A stretch of DNA of 52,403 bases from an uncultured Eubacteriaceae bacterium (GTDB lineage: Bacteria > Bacillota > Clostridia > Lachnospirales > CAG-274). Location of the stretch: positions 1-52,403 of the forward strand of contig CAMMIW010000016.1 of assembly GCA_946497035.1 (NCBI GenBank), in the 5' to 3' direction. Each line of letters begins with the position of its first letter. Position 1 is the first letter of the stretch. Below, in pieces: positions 15,638-24,557 of the stretch. The translations under genes were made by a program, and so were the position numbers. The notes beneath the pieces were generated by a model. It saw only the letters and a list, made by a program, of their open reading frames with translations. It had not been told where the DNA came from and did not search any database.

Positions 15638-17788
15638 TTGGTAAAAGTTATAAAAAAAGATGGTACATTAGAAAATTTTGATGACAAAAAAATAATAAAA
15701 GCTATCACAAAATCTGCTAATAGAGTGATGTATCGTTTTGAATATTGTGATTATGAAAATATATGTAATCTAATTAAAAGTGAAATAGAAAAAAAGGGAT
15801 TTAAAGAAATACCTATACAAACTATGCATAATCTTGTTGAAAGTGCTTTAGAAAGTATTAATCCTAGTGTTGCTAAAAGCTATAAAGATTATAGAAACTA
15901 TAAACAAGATTTTGTACATATGCTAGATGATGTTTACCAAAAGGCTCAATCTATAATGTATATAGGCGATAAAGAAAATAGTAACACAGATAGTGCTTTA
16001 GTTGCTACAAAAAGAAGCTTGATTTATAACCAACTAAATAAAGAGCTTTATAAAAAGTTTTTTTTAACAACAGAAGAAAAACAAGCTTGTAATGACGGAT
16101 ATATATATATACATGATATGACAGCAAGACGAGATACTATGAATTGTTGTTTATTTGATATGCAAACAGTATTAGAAGGTGGCTTTGAAATGGGTAATCT
16201 TTGGTATAATGAACCTAAAACTTTAGCTGTTGCCTTTGATGTAATAGGGGATATTATTTTATCTACGGCATCTCAACAATATGGTGGTTTTACTGTTCCT
16301 GAAATTGATAAAATATTAGAAAAATATGCTAACAAAAGCTATATAAAATATGTAAATGAGATAAAAGAATATGTTTCTTATGCCAAAAATGAACCTTTAT
16401 CTGATGAAGATATAAAGTTTATAGAAGAAAAAGCTATTAAGAAAATAGAAAGAGATTTTGAACAGGGTTTTCAAGGATTAGAGTATAAATTAAACTCTGT
16501 TGGTTCTTCTAGGGGAGATTATCCTTTTGTTACATTTACGATAGGGCTTGGTAAAACAATGTTTTCTAAAATGGCTAGCAAAATAATTTTAAGAGTACAT
16601 AAAGGTGGACAAGGTAAGGAAGGCAATAAAAAACCTGTCCTTTTCCCTAAAATTGTATTTTTATATGACGAAAATTTACACGGTACTGGCAAAGAGCTTG
16701 AAGATGTTTTTGATGAAGCTATAGATTGTTCTAAAAAAACTATGTATCCAGATTATTTAAGCTTAACTGGTGATAGCTACGTGGCAGATGCTTATAAAAA
16801 ATATAATACTGTAATTTCACCTATGGGTTGTAGAGCATTTTTAAGCCTCTGGTTTGAACGAGGCGGTATGCAACCTGCTGATGAAAATGATAAGGCAGTA
16901 ACAGTAGGTAGATTTAATATAGGTGCTGTATCTTTACATTTACCTTTAATTTATGCAAAAGCAAAATCTGAAAGCAAGCCTTTTTATGAAGTTTTAGATT
17001 ATTATTTAGAAATGATAAGAAAAATACATTTAAAAACTTTAGATTATCTTGGAGAAATGAAAGCATCTACTAATCCTATTGCATACTGTGAAGGTGGTTT
17101 TTATGGTGGCAATTTAAAACCATCTGATAAAATAAAACCCCTTTTAAAATCTGTTACTGCTAGTTTTGGTATAACAGCATTAAATGAGCTACAACAATTA
17201 CATAATAAAAAATCTTTATATGAAGATGGTAATTTTGTTATAGAAGTTATGGAACATATAAATAAAAAAATAAATGAGTTTAAAAACGAGGATAAAGTTT
17301 TATATGCTATATATGGCACTCCTGCTGAAAGTTTATGTGGCTTACAAGTAGAACAATTTAGAAAAAAATTTGGGATTATAGAAAATGTGTCAGATAGAGA
17401 ATATGTAAGCAACTCTTTTCACGCCCACGTTACAGAAAATATTACTCCTATACAAAAACAAGATACAGAAAAACGCTTTTGGCACTTGTTAAACGGTGGT
17501 AAAATTCAATATGTTAAATATCCTATAGAATATAACAAAGACGCTATAAAAACTCTTGTAAAACGTGCTATGGATTTAGGTTTTTATGAAGGGGTAAATC
17601 TTAGCTTATCTTACTGCAATAAATGTGGTCATAGCCAGCTTAATATGGATATTTGCCCTAAATGTGGTAGTGATAACTTAACTAAAATAGATCGTATGAA
17701 TGGTTATTTAAGTTATTCTAGAGTTAATGGAGATACTAGATTAAATGAAGCTAAAATGTACGAAATAAAAGATAGAATAAGTATGTAA
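15638..17788 (+). CDS. nrdD: anaerobic (class III) ribonucleoside-triphosphate reductase
   Basis: 716 residues. An ATP-cone allosteric domain (about 1-90, VIKKDGTLENFDDKKI) precedes the glycyl radical catalytic barrel. Near the C-terminus are the zinc site (CNKCG and CPKCG) and the radical loop RMNGYLSYS; the RxxGY glycine (about 689) is the likely radical residue. It reduces NTPs to dNTPs without oxygen. Translation appears to start at a TTG codon (15638), because TTAGGAGGGG lies 7-8 nt upstream and no ATG is near. The activase gene follows by 10 bp. Confidence 0.92.
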   Translation: MVKVIKKDGTLENFDDKKIIKAITKSANRVMYRFEYCDYENICNLIKSEIEKKGFKEIPIQTMHNLVESALESINPSVAKSYKDYRNYKQDFVHMLDDVYQKAQSIMYIGDKENSNTDSALVATKRSLIYNQLNKELYKKFFLTTEEKQACNDGYIYIHDMTARRDTMNCCLFDMQTVLEGGFEMGNLWYNEPKTLAVAFDVIGDIILSTASQQYGGFTVPEIDKILEKYANKSYIKYVNEIKEYVSYAKNEPLSDEDIKFIEEKAIKKIERDFEQGFQGLEYKLNSVGSSRGDYPFVTFTIGLGKTMFSKMASKIILRVHKGGQGKEGNKKPVLFPKIVFLYDENLHGTGKELEDVFDEAIDCSKKTMYPDYLSLTGDSYVADAYKKYNTVISPMGCRAFLSLWFERGGMQPADENDKAVTVGRFNIGAVSLHLPLIYAKAKSESKPFYEVLDYYLEMIRKIHLKTLDYLGEMKASTNPIAYCEGGFYGGNLKPSDKIKPLLKSVTASFGITALNELQQLHNKKSLYEDGNFVIEVMEHINKKINEFKNEDKVLYAIYGTPAESLCGLQVEQFRKKFGIIENVSDREYVSNSFHAHVTENITPIQKQDTEKRFWHLLNGGKIQYVKYPIEYNKDAIKTLVKRAMDLGFYEGVNLSLSYCNKCGHSQLNMDICPKCGSDNLTKIDRMNGYLSYSRVNGDTRLNEAKMYEIKDRISM

Positions 17789-17798
17789 GAGGTATAAT

Positions 17799-18290
17799 AT
17801 GCGATATCATAATATTACACATGACGATATGTTAAATGGTTTAGGCCTTAGAGTTGTTTTATGGGTTTCTGGTTGTGAACATAAATGTTTTAATTGTCAT
17901 AATAAAATAACTTGGGATATAAATAATGGATTAATTTTTGATGAAGATGCTAAAAAAGAAATATATAGCTCTTTAGAAAAAGATTATATAAAAGGTATAA
18001 CTTTTAGTGGTGGAGATCCTTTACATAAAAAAAATAGAGATGAAATTTTTAATTTTATTAAAGAAATAAAACATAAATTTCCATATAAGGATATATGGCT
18101 ATATACAGGTTATTGTTGGGAAGACATAAAAGATTTAGAGCTTATTAAATATATAGATATATTAGTTGATGGAAAATATATAGAAGAACTTTCAAATAAA
18201 GATTTAGAATGGAAAGGCTCTTCTAATCAACGAGTTATAAATGTTAAAAAAACATTAACAGAAGATAAAATAATATTGTTAGGAGATTAA
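17799..18290 (+). CDS. nrdG: anaerobic ribonucleotide reductase activating protein (radical SAM)
   Basis: 163 residues, the normal NrdG length. CEHKCFNCHN supplies the CxxxCxxC ligands of the 4Fe-4S cluster, followed by ITFSGGDPLH (SAM binding) and WLYTGYCWEDI. It cleaves S-adenosylmethionine to place the glycyl radical on NrdD, encoded immediately upstream. Its last codons carry the ribosome binding site of dut (AGGAG), with a one-base gap between stop and start. Confidence 0.92.
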   Translation: MRYHNITHDDMLNGLGLRVVLWVSGCEHKCFNCHNKITWDINNGLIFDEDAKKEIYSSLEKDYIKGITFSGGDPLHKKNRDEIFNFIKEIKHKFPYKDIWLYTGYCWEDIKDLELIKYIDILVDGKYIEELSNKDLEWKGSSNQRVINVKKTLTEDKIILLGD

Positions 18291-18291
18291 A

Positions 18292-18804
18292 ATGGATAAA
18301 ATTTATTTTGCAAAAATTAGAGAAGATGCTATTATACCTACTAGAGAAGAATATAATGCAGGGGTTGATATATATCCTTGCTTTGATGAAGATTATATGA
18401 TAATAGAACCAAATGAAACAAAACTTGTGCCAACAGGTATAGCAAGTGCTATCCCTCTTAATTATTACATACAAATACACGAGAGAGGTTCAAGTGGTAG
18501 CAAAGGTATAAAATATAGCGCAGGCGTTATAGATAGTTCATATAGGGGAGAATGGTTTTTAGCTACAACAAATACAAACAATAAACCTTTATTAATTACT
18601 AAAATAGATATAGATACTTTAGAAGAACCTATTAAAAAGATTATAAAAAGTGGATATATAATATATCCATATGAAAAAGCTCTTTTTCAAGGAGTAGTTC
18701 ATTGTGTTCATAATGATCTAAAAAGATGTGAAATATCTTATGATGATATTTTAAAGATACCATCTAAAAGAGGTAGTGGAAAATTAGGAAGTAGCGGAAA
18801 ATAA
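18292..18804 (+). CDS. dut: dUTP diphosphatase family protein
   Basis: 170 residues of the trimeric dUTPase fold. The motifs are visible in order: NAGVDIY (motif 1, catalytic aspartate), ERGSSGSKG (motif 2), GVIDSSYRGEW (motif 3) and the C-terminal RGSGKLGSSGK (glycine-rich motif 5, slightly variant). It hydrolyses dUTP to dUMP, which keeps uracil out of DNA and feeds dTMP synthesis. That fits its place as the third gene after nrdD and nrdG. A dCTP deaminase-like activity cannot be excluded by eye, but the motifs favour dUTPase. Confidence 0.82.
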   Translation: MDKIYFAKIREDAIIPTREEYNAGVDIYPCFDEDYMIIEPNETKLVPTGIASAIPLNYYIQIHERGSSGSKGIKYSAGVIDSSYRGEWFLATTNTNNKPLLITKIDIDTLEEPIKKIIKSGYIIYPYEKALFQGVVHCVHNDLKRCEISYDDILKIPSKRGSGKLGSSGK

Positions 18805-18852
18805 AAAATAAAAAAATTTGGTTATTTTTTTAATTAGATGAATAAAATAAAA

Positions 18853-18874
18853 ATATAGGTATATAAACCTATAT
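18853..18874 (+). terminator. probable terminator of nrdD-nrdG-dut
   Basis: ATATAGGT (18853-18860) and ACCTATAT (18867-18874) form an 8-bp stem with a 6-nt loop, followed by ATTTATTT. The T tract is imperfect. Confidence 0.55.
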
Positions 18875-18951
18875 ATTTATTTAAAATTACCATAATATTT
18901 ATTATAACTTAATAAATTTTTAAATTTTTTATTAAAAATGTAAAAATATTC

Positions 18952-18980
18952 TTGACAAAATGTTGTTTAGCGGTTATAAC
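18952..18980 (+). promoter_or_regulatory. hup promoter
   Basis: TTGACA (18952-18957) and TATAAC (18975-18980) have 17-bp spacing. They lie about 57 bp before the HU start, consistent with a strongly expressed gene. Confidence 0.8.
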
Positions 18981-19037
18981 TAGATAGAGGTACATTTTAA
19001 TGTATTATTAATTTATTTATTGAGGAGGCTTTTCAAA

Positions 19038-19316
19038 ATGAACAAAGCAGAATTAATCGCAGCTATTGCTGAAAAATCAGAATTAACAAAAAAAGATGCT
19101 GAAAAAGCTTTAAAAGCTTTTGAAGATGTTGTAAAAGAAGAACTTTCAAATAAAGGCGAAATTAGATTAGTAGGATTTGGTACTTTCGATGTTATAGAAA
19201 GAGCTGAGCATATGGGAAGAAATCCTCAAACTAAAGAACCAATGAAAATTCCAGCATCTACAGCACCTAGATTTAAAGCTGGTAAAGCATTAAAAGATGC
19301 TGTTAATAAAAAATAA
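19038..19316 (+). CDS. hup: HU-family DNA-binding protein
   Basis: 92 residues, the standard HU length. It begins NKAELIAAIAEKSELTKKDAE and contains the beta-arm signature FGTFDVIERAEHMGRNPQTK and then FKAGKALKDAVNKK. It is a nucleoid-associated dimer that bends DNA. The start is ATG 19038, 9 nt after GAGGAGG; an upstream in-frame ATG at 19020 would add six residues that the family lacks. The following gene is rqcP, the usual firmicute pairing. Confidence 0.93.
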   Translation: MNKAELIAAIAEKSELTKKDAEKALKAFEDVVKEELSNKGEIRLVGFGTFDVIERAEHMGRNPQTKEPMKIPASTAPRFKAGKALKDAVNKK

Positions 19317-19363
19317 TATTAATAAGCTAATAGCTTTTTAAAAATACTAATTTATTTATATAT

Positions 19364-19393
19364 AAAAGCTAAAGGTATTAAAAATTAGCTTTT
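19364..19393 (+). terminator. terminator downstream of hup
   Basis: AAAAGCTAA (19364-19372) and TTAGCTTTT (19385-19393) form a 9-bp stem with a 12-nt loop, ending in a short T run. Confidence 0.6.
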
Positions 19394-19425
19394 TACATAA
19401 TATAAATAAAAATTATTTTTTATTT

Positions 19426-19459
19426 AAAATCTCTCTTTTTAAAATTAAAGAGAGATTTT
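19426..19459 (+). terminator. second terminator between hup and rqcP
   Basis: AAAATCTCTCTTT (19426-19438) and AAAGAGAGATTTT (19447-19459) pair perfectly over 13 bp with an 8-nt loop, followed by ATTTTATG. With the preceding hairpin it separates hup from rqcP. Confidence 0.65.
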
Positions 19460-19503
19460 ATTTTATGATGTTGTTTTGTTATAAATATAAAGGAGCTAAA
19501 AAT

Positions 19504-19743
19504 ATGAGGTTAGATAAATATTTAAAAGTATCTAGAATAATTAAAAGAAGAACTATCGCTAATGAAGCTTGTGATGCTGGCAGAGTTTTAGTTAATGATA
19601 AAGTGGCTAAAGCTTCTTTAGATGTTAAAGTTGGCGATATTATACAAATAAACTTAGGTAACAATTGTTTAAAGATAAGAGTTTTAGATGTTAAAGATGT
19701 TATTAGAAAAGAAGATGCAACTAATTTATACGAAAATATATAA
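19504..19743 (+). CDS. rqcP: RqcP (YabO/HslR-like) S4-domain RNA-binding protein
   Basis: 79 residues, almost entirely an S4 domain: MRLDKYLKVSRIIKRRTIAN, then GRVLVNDKVAKASLDVKVGD. RqcP binds obstructed 50S subunits and helps RqcH add alanine tails to stalled chains. The start is ATG 19504, 9 nt after AAAGGAGC; the upstream ATG at 19465 has no ribosome binding site and lies just after a terminator hairpin. Order hup-rqcP matches other Firmicutes, but the usual followers yabP, yabQ and divIC are absent and proC comes next. Confidence 0.85.
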   Translation: MRLDKYLKVSRIIKRRTIANEACDAGRVLVNDKVAKASLDVKVGDIIQINLGNNCLKIRVLDVKDVIRKEDATNLYENI

Positions 19744-19757
19744 TATAAATTAGTTGC
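19717..19757. repeat. 14-bp inverted repeat over the end of rqcP
   Basis: GCAACTAATTTATA (19717-19730), inside the coding sequence, pairs perfectly with TATAAATTAGTTGC (19744-19757) after the stop. The sequence that follows (CTTATAAAATT) is a poor U tract, so this is either a weak terminator or an mRNA 3'-end stabilising hairpin. Confidence 0.55.
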
Positions 19758-19766
19758 CTTATAAAA

Positions 19767-19795
19767 TTGACTTATTATAATTTTTTATGTATAAT
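19767..19795 (+). promoter_or_regulatory. proC promoter
   Basis: TTGACT (19767-19772) and TATAAT (19790-19795) have 17-bp spacing, leaving a leader of about 26 nt before the TTG start. Confidence 0.75.
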
Positions 19796-19827
19796 ATAAG
19801 AAAAATATTGATAAGTTGGTGATTAAT

Positions 19828-20631
19828 TTGAATATAGGTTTTTTAGGTATAGGTAATATGGGCGGCTCTATATTAAAAGGGTTTTTAGCTAAAGGTATAA
19901 ATAGTGGAAATATATTTGCATATGATATTGATACCGTAAAATTACAAGATTTTAAAAATAATTTTAATATAAGTATATGTGATAATTATGAAGATTTAGT
20001 TAAAAATTCAGATTTTTTAATATTAGCTATAAAGCCTAACATATTTTTTAAAATATTAGAAGATTTAAAAATATATATTGATTTATATAAACCAGTTATT
20101 ATATCTATTGCTGCAGGTATAACAATAGATAGTATAAAAAATATAATAAACAATGTTGGCATAGTGAGAATTATGCCTAATATTAATGCAGAAATATGTT
20201 TATCTACATCTGCCTACTGTTATTATAATATTTGTGATGAAAAATTAAATAAAGTTATAAATTTATTTGAAAAGGTAGGATCTACATTTTATATACCAGA
20301 AGATAAATTTAGTATATTTACAGCTATAGCAGGGTGTAGCCCAGCATATATATATTTATTTTTAGATTCTATAGCAAAAGGCGCTCAAAAAATGGGAATG
20401 AATAAAAAAGAAGCATTACAAATAGCGATAGATGTTACTATAGGTAGTGCTAATATGCTAAAAAATAGTAACAAACATTCTTGGGAGCTTATAGATAACG
20501 TTTGCTCTCCAGGAGGTACGACTATTGAAGGTATTTGTACATTAGAAGAAAATAATTTTCAACAAAGCATAGTCAAAGCAATAGAAAATACCATAAAAAA
20601 AGATATATTATTAAACAACCAAAAATCTTAA
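19828..20631 (+). CDS. proC: pyrroline-5-carboxylate reductase
   Basis: 267 residues. The NAD(P)-binding Rossmann motif is at the N-terminus (IGFLGIGNMGGSILKGF). The C-terminal dimerisation domain carries the P5CR signature (AGCSPAYIYLFLDSIAKGAQ, then DNVCSPGGTTIEG). It performs the last step of proline synthesis. The start is probably TTG 19828, because GGTGAT lies 5-6 nt upstream and the Rossmann strand begins at once. TTG 19816 or GTG 19819 would add three or four residues and lack spacing to a ribosome binding site. The GGDEF/EAL gene begins 22 bp later and may be co-transcribed. Confidence 0.9.
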   Translation: MNIGFLGIGNMGGSILKGFLAKGINSGNIFAYDIDTVKLQDFKNNFNISICDNYEDLVKNSDFLILAIKPNIFFKILEDLKIYIDLYKPVIISIAAGITIDSIKNIINNVGIVRIMPNINAEICLSTSAYCYYNICDEKLNKVINLFEKVGSTFYIPEDKFSIFTAIAGCSPAYIYLFLDSIAKGAQKMGMNKKEALQIAIDVTIGSANMLKNSNKHSWELIDNVCSPGGTTIEGICTLEENNFQQSIVKAIENTIKKDILLNNQKS

Positions 20632-20653
20632 ATTTATTTTAAGGAGAGATTGT

Positions 20654-23600
20654 ATGAAAGAAAATAAAAAAAATAAACCTTTTAGCTGGTTTAATTTTGT
20701 AGATATACTAGATAGTAGTAAAATAGGTTTATGGAGTATAGAAATAGATAATAACACAGGTATTAACCGAATGTATTGTAACGATACTATGCTGAAATTA
20801 TTAGGTGCTACTGACTATTTTTCGCCAGAAAAAAGCTTTGAATTTTGGTACTCTAGAATACATAAAGGATATTACTCTTATGTAGAAAAAGCTATAGAAC
20901 AAGTTTGCACTAGCAATAAGGCAATAGAGATACAATATCCTTGGCAACATCCAAAACTAGGCGATATAATAGTAAGATGCTCTGGTAAGCTCTCTAGCAT
21001 AGATAATGGTGTTATAACTATTAAAGGTTATCATCAAAATATAAATGATTTACATCAAATGAATGTTGTTTTATCTAAAACAGAAAATGAGATTTTTGAG
21101 TGGTGTCAAGATAGTAATACTGCTTATGTTCATACCCATTATAGTCAGCTCTATAAAGAACAATCAAATGTAGAAAATTTTCCTGAAATTTGGATTAAAA
21201 ATGGAAATGTTCAAAAATATTTTAAAGATGTATATTTAGATGCATTTGAAAGAATAAATAACGGTAATAAAAAAGCTATATGTGAGCTTAAAATGAAAAA
21301 TAAAAATGGCGAATATACTTGGTTTAAAATGACATTATCTAAAGAAGAGGTTTCTTCTGAACTTTCCAATGTTGTTATAGGTACATTAGAAAATATAAAT
21401 AGCCTTAAAGAAATGGAAATAGCTTATGTTATTCAATCTAGATTTTATAAGGCTATTTTAAAAGAAATGGTAGCTTATGGTGAAGTTAATATTACAAATA
21501 AAAAATTTTTGCGTGTTGGTGGTTCATGGAGTATATATAACAGAGTTATAGATAATTTTACTGTAGAAGAATTATTAGAAAAAAATATAAATAAACTAAT
21601 TTATCCAGAAGATAGAGAAGACTATCTTAAAACATTAAATTGTGAAAATTTAATGAAGCTACATAAAGAAGGCGAAAGTATTATAAAATATGAATTTAGA
21701 AAAATTATTGGTAAAGAGTCTATTAGATGGCTAGAGCTAACAATAAGCCTTTTTCAAGAGCCTTACAAAAAAGATATATTAGCTCTATTATATTTAAGAG
21801 ATATAGACAATAAAAAGAAAGAAGAAATGGCGATAAAATATGAAACAGAAATAGATGATTTGACAGGCCTTTTTAATAAAAAGCATTTAATAAAAAATAT
21901 TGATGAAACATTTAAACAATGTAATGAAAATGATGAATTTTGTATGCTTTTATTAGATGTAGATGAATTTAAAAACATAAATTATTTAGGTGGTAATATT
22001 TTAGGTGATGAAGTTTTAAAATATATAGCAAGTTTAATTAAATATATTTTTGATGAAAATAGTATACTTTCTAGAATAAGCTCTGATAAATTTATAATAT
22101 TTTTAAAAAATATTGATAAAGAGACTATTAATAACAAAATTTGTGAGCTATATTTAAGAATTAAAGATTTTTCAGAAGTTAATATATCTCTTAGTATAGG
22201 TGCGTTTGTAAGCAAAAAATCTACTTATTTACATATGTATAATATTTGTGATAAAGCTATCTATAAAATAAAAAATAGTAAAATTAAAAATATGATATGC
22301 TGGGGAAAAGGTGATAATGCAAATAGTGATTTAGTTTTAGAAAAACCTTTTAATGAAAACTTTTTACAAAAATCAACTAAAAGTGATAAAACTTATTATA
22401 CTATGGAAGAATTGTTATCTAATGAAGGTAATGAAATAGCATACGTTATAGATGCCTTTGATTATAAGCTTATAGATGGTAACAATAGCTTTTTTGAGCT
22501 TTTAAATAAACCTAAAGAACAATGTATAGGTATAGAATGTTACAAACTTATTCACAATAGGCAAACACCTTGTAGCCTTTGTAAAAATATTTTTTGGAAC
22601 TATTCTGATTTTTTTGTTTGGAACCAATATAACAAAATATTAAAAAAAGACTTTTTATTAAAAAATAAGTTAGTTTCTTTTAAAGACAAAAAATGTATGT
22701 TTACTATAGGTACAAGCGTATCTTTAATTGATAACATTCAAAATAAAGATGTAAATACAGAGATAAATAGAAGTATATTATCTGCTATAACACATCTTTC
22801 TAAAAAATATAACTATGAAAATAACATTAAATTTATTTTAGAGTTAGTATGCACATTATATAAATCTGAATTTGGTTTTATTTTTGAAATTAACAAAGAT
22901 AGTAATTTATCTTCATACAATTTAACTAATAATAATTTAAATGAAGAAATAAAACAAAACTTAGAACAAATTATTTTAGATGAATTTTTATATTCGCCTA
23001 TTAATAAAATTAAATATTTAAGTAGCGAACAAGAAGCTATCTCTTTATCTTATAATTTATACGATTTTATGAGAAAATATCATTTATATAATATTTTAAT
23101 TATACCAATAATAAATAACGAAAAATATATAGGCTATATATTATGTATAAACAACGATAAATTAGAAGATAGTATTTATTATGAAAAATTAGAAGAGTAT
23201 TCAAGTAATATTTCATATTTTATTGGCGAAGAAATTATAAAAAATAGCCTTAAAAAAGAGCTTAATTTAGAAAAAAATTATGATAGTCTTACAGGTGTAT
23301 TAAATAGAAATGCATATAGAAACTATGAAAAAGCATATGATCCAGATAATGTAAAATATATTGGGATTTTATGTTTAGCTTTAAACGAGCTTAATAATAT
23401 TAACCATACTGCCGGCATTGCTGCTGGTGATCAAATAATTTTAGATTTGGCAGATATTTTAAAAACTCAATTTTATCATAAGCCTATTTTTAGATTAAAT
23501 GGTAATGAATTTTTGATTATAATGGAAAATATTAATTATGATTCTTTTTTACAGGAAATAGATATTTTATCTAAATCTCTTGAAAAAATTGGTTTATCTA

Positions 23601-24505
23601 TGACTTATGGAAAAGCTTGGAGCGAAGATGAAAAAGAGCTAAATCATCTTGTTAATTCTGCTATATATTTTAGAAAAATGGAAAGCAACAAAAGTAAGCA
23701 GCTTATTAACAATAATAATTTATATAAAAGAAATTCGTTATTTTCTGAACTAATGATTTCTATTGAATCAAAAGAATTTGAAATATTTTTACAACCTAAA
23801 ATAGCATTAGAAAATAATAAATTATATGGTGCAGAAGCTTTAATAAGAAAAAGAAATTTAGAAGGGGGATATATACCGCCAGATAAATTTATACCTATAT
23901 TAGAGCATCATTATTTAATACAATATATAGATTTGTTTGTTTTTGAAGAAGTTTTAAAGCTACTTCAAAGCTGGAAAAATGAAAATAAACCTTTAATCCC
24001 TATATCTTTAAATTTTTCTAGGAGAACTTTGCTAGAAGAAGATATTATAAAAATGGTGTTAGATATAAAAAATAAATACGATATAGATTATAAATATGTA
24101 GAGATAGAGGTTACCGAAAGCATAGGAGATTTAGAGAAAAAAGCAATATGCACTGTATTAAAAGATATAAAAAATATGGGTATTAGTATACTTTTAGATG
24201 ATTTTGGTGTTAAATATAGTAATTTAAGTATATTATCTGAAATAGCTTTTGACGGCCTAAAATTAGATAAAACTATGGTAAGAAACTTAGGAGAAAATAT
24301 CACTAACGAAGTTATAATGAAAAATATAATTTGTATGTGTAAAGATTTAAGTATTAAAACTACCGCAGAAGGGGTAGAAACTAATGAGCAAGAAAATATA
24401 TTAAAAACTATGCATTGTGATATAATACAAGGATATTTACATTCTAAGCCATTACCAGTTACAGAATTTATACAAAATTTTTATGAACCTTCAAAAAGTG
24501 ACTAA
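20654..24505 (+). CDS. PAS/GAF sensor with two degenerate GGDEF domains and an EAL c-di-GMP phosphodiesterase
   Basis: 1283 residues with no membrane segments, so probably cytoplasmic. PAS-like modules (about 15-135, 140-255, 265-385) lead to GGDEF 1 (about 398-550), whose active motif is SSDKF (476-480). A further PAS-like domain has a Cys cluster (ECYKLIHNRQTPCSLC, 628-643). A GAF-like region (about 705-865) precedes GGDEF 2 (about 875-1010), with NGNEF (949-953). The EAL domain (about 1035-1275) keeps AEALIR (1060-1065), LNFS, EVTES, DDFG (1182-1185), TAEGVET and QGYLHSKPL. It should hydrolyse c-di-GMP, with the dead cyclase domains acting as sensors. The ATG follows AAGGAGAG. Confidence 0.88.
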   Translation: MKENKKNKPFSWFNFVDILDSSKIGLWSIEIDNNTGINRMYCNDTMLKLLGATDYFSPEKSFEFWYSRIHKGYYSYVEKAIEQVCTSNKAIEIQYPWQHPKLGDIIVRCSGKLSSIDNGVITIKGYHQNINDLHQMNVVLSKTENEIFEWCQDSNTAYVHTHYSQLYKEQSNVENFPEIWIKNGNVQKYFKDVYLDAFERINNGNKKAICELKMKNKNGEYTWFKMTLSKEEVSSELSNVVIGTLENINSLKEMEIAYVIQSRFYKAILKEMVAYGEVNITNKKFLRVGGSWSIYNRVIDNFTVEELLEKNINKLIYPEDREDYLKTLNCENLMKLHKEGESIIKYEFRKIIGKESIRWLELTISLFQEPYKKDILALLYLRDIDNKKKEEMAIKYETEIDDLTGLFNKKHLIKNIDETFKQCNENDEFCMLLLDVDEFKNINYLGGNILGDEVLKYIASLIKYIFDENSILSRISSDKFIIFLKNIDKETINNKICELYLRIKDFSEVNISLSIGAFVSKKSTYLHMYNICDKAIYKIKNSKIKNMICWGKGDNANSDLVLEKPFNENFLQKSTKSDKTYYTMEELLSNEGNEIAYVIDAFDYKLIDGNNSFFELLNKPKEQCIGIECYKLIHNRQTPCSLCKNIFWNYSDFFVWNQYNKILKKDFLLKNKLVSFKDKKCMFTIGTSVSLIDNIQNKDVNTEINRSILSAITHLSKKYNYENNIKFILELVCTLYKSEFGFIFEINKDSNLSSYNLTNNNLNEEIKQNLEQIILDEFLYSPINKIKYLSSEQEAISLSYNLYDFMRKYHLYNILIIPIINNEKYIGYILCINNDKLEDSIYYEKLEEYSSNISYFIGEEIIKNSLKKELNLEKNYDSLTGVLNRNAYRNYEKAYDPDNVKYIGILCLALNELNNINHTAGIAAGDQIILDLADILKTQFYHKPIFRLNGNEFLIIMENINYDSFLQEIDILSKSLEKIGLSMTYGKAWSEDEKELNHLVNSAIYFRKMESNKSKQLINNNNLYKRNSLFSELMISIESKEFEIFLQPKIALENNKLYGAEALIRKRNLEGGYIPPDKFIPILEHHYLIQYIDLFVFEEVLKLLQSWKNENKPLIPISLNFSRRTLLEEDIIKMVLDIKNKYDIDYKYVEIEVTESIGDLEKKAICTVLKDIKNMGISILLDDFGVKYSNLSILSEIAFDGLKLDKTMVRNLGENITNEVIMKNIICMCKDLSIKTTAEGVETNEQENILKTMHCDIIQGYLHSKPLPVTEFIQNFYEPSKSD

Positions 24506-24525
24506 AATATAATTATTTATGATAA

Positions 24526-24557
24526 AGCCCCTTACTTAAATAAAAAAGTAGGGGGCT
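24526..24557. terminator. bidirectional terminator between the EAL gene and recO
   Basis: AGCCCCTTACTT (24526-24537) and AAGTAGGGGGCT (24546-24557) form a 12-bp stem (one G-T pair) with an 8-nt loop. It overlaps the recO stop codon. The genes are convergent. Confidence 0.75.

Noticed and set aside
19465..19503. Upstream ATG as the start of rqcP
   Set aside because: No ribosome binding site, it lies at the tail of a terminator hairpin, and family members begin at the MRLDKYL segment (ATG 19504).
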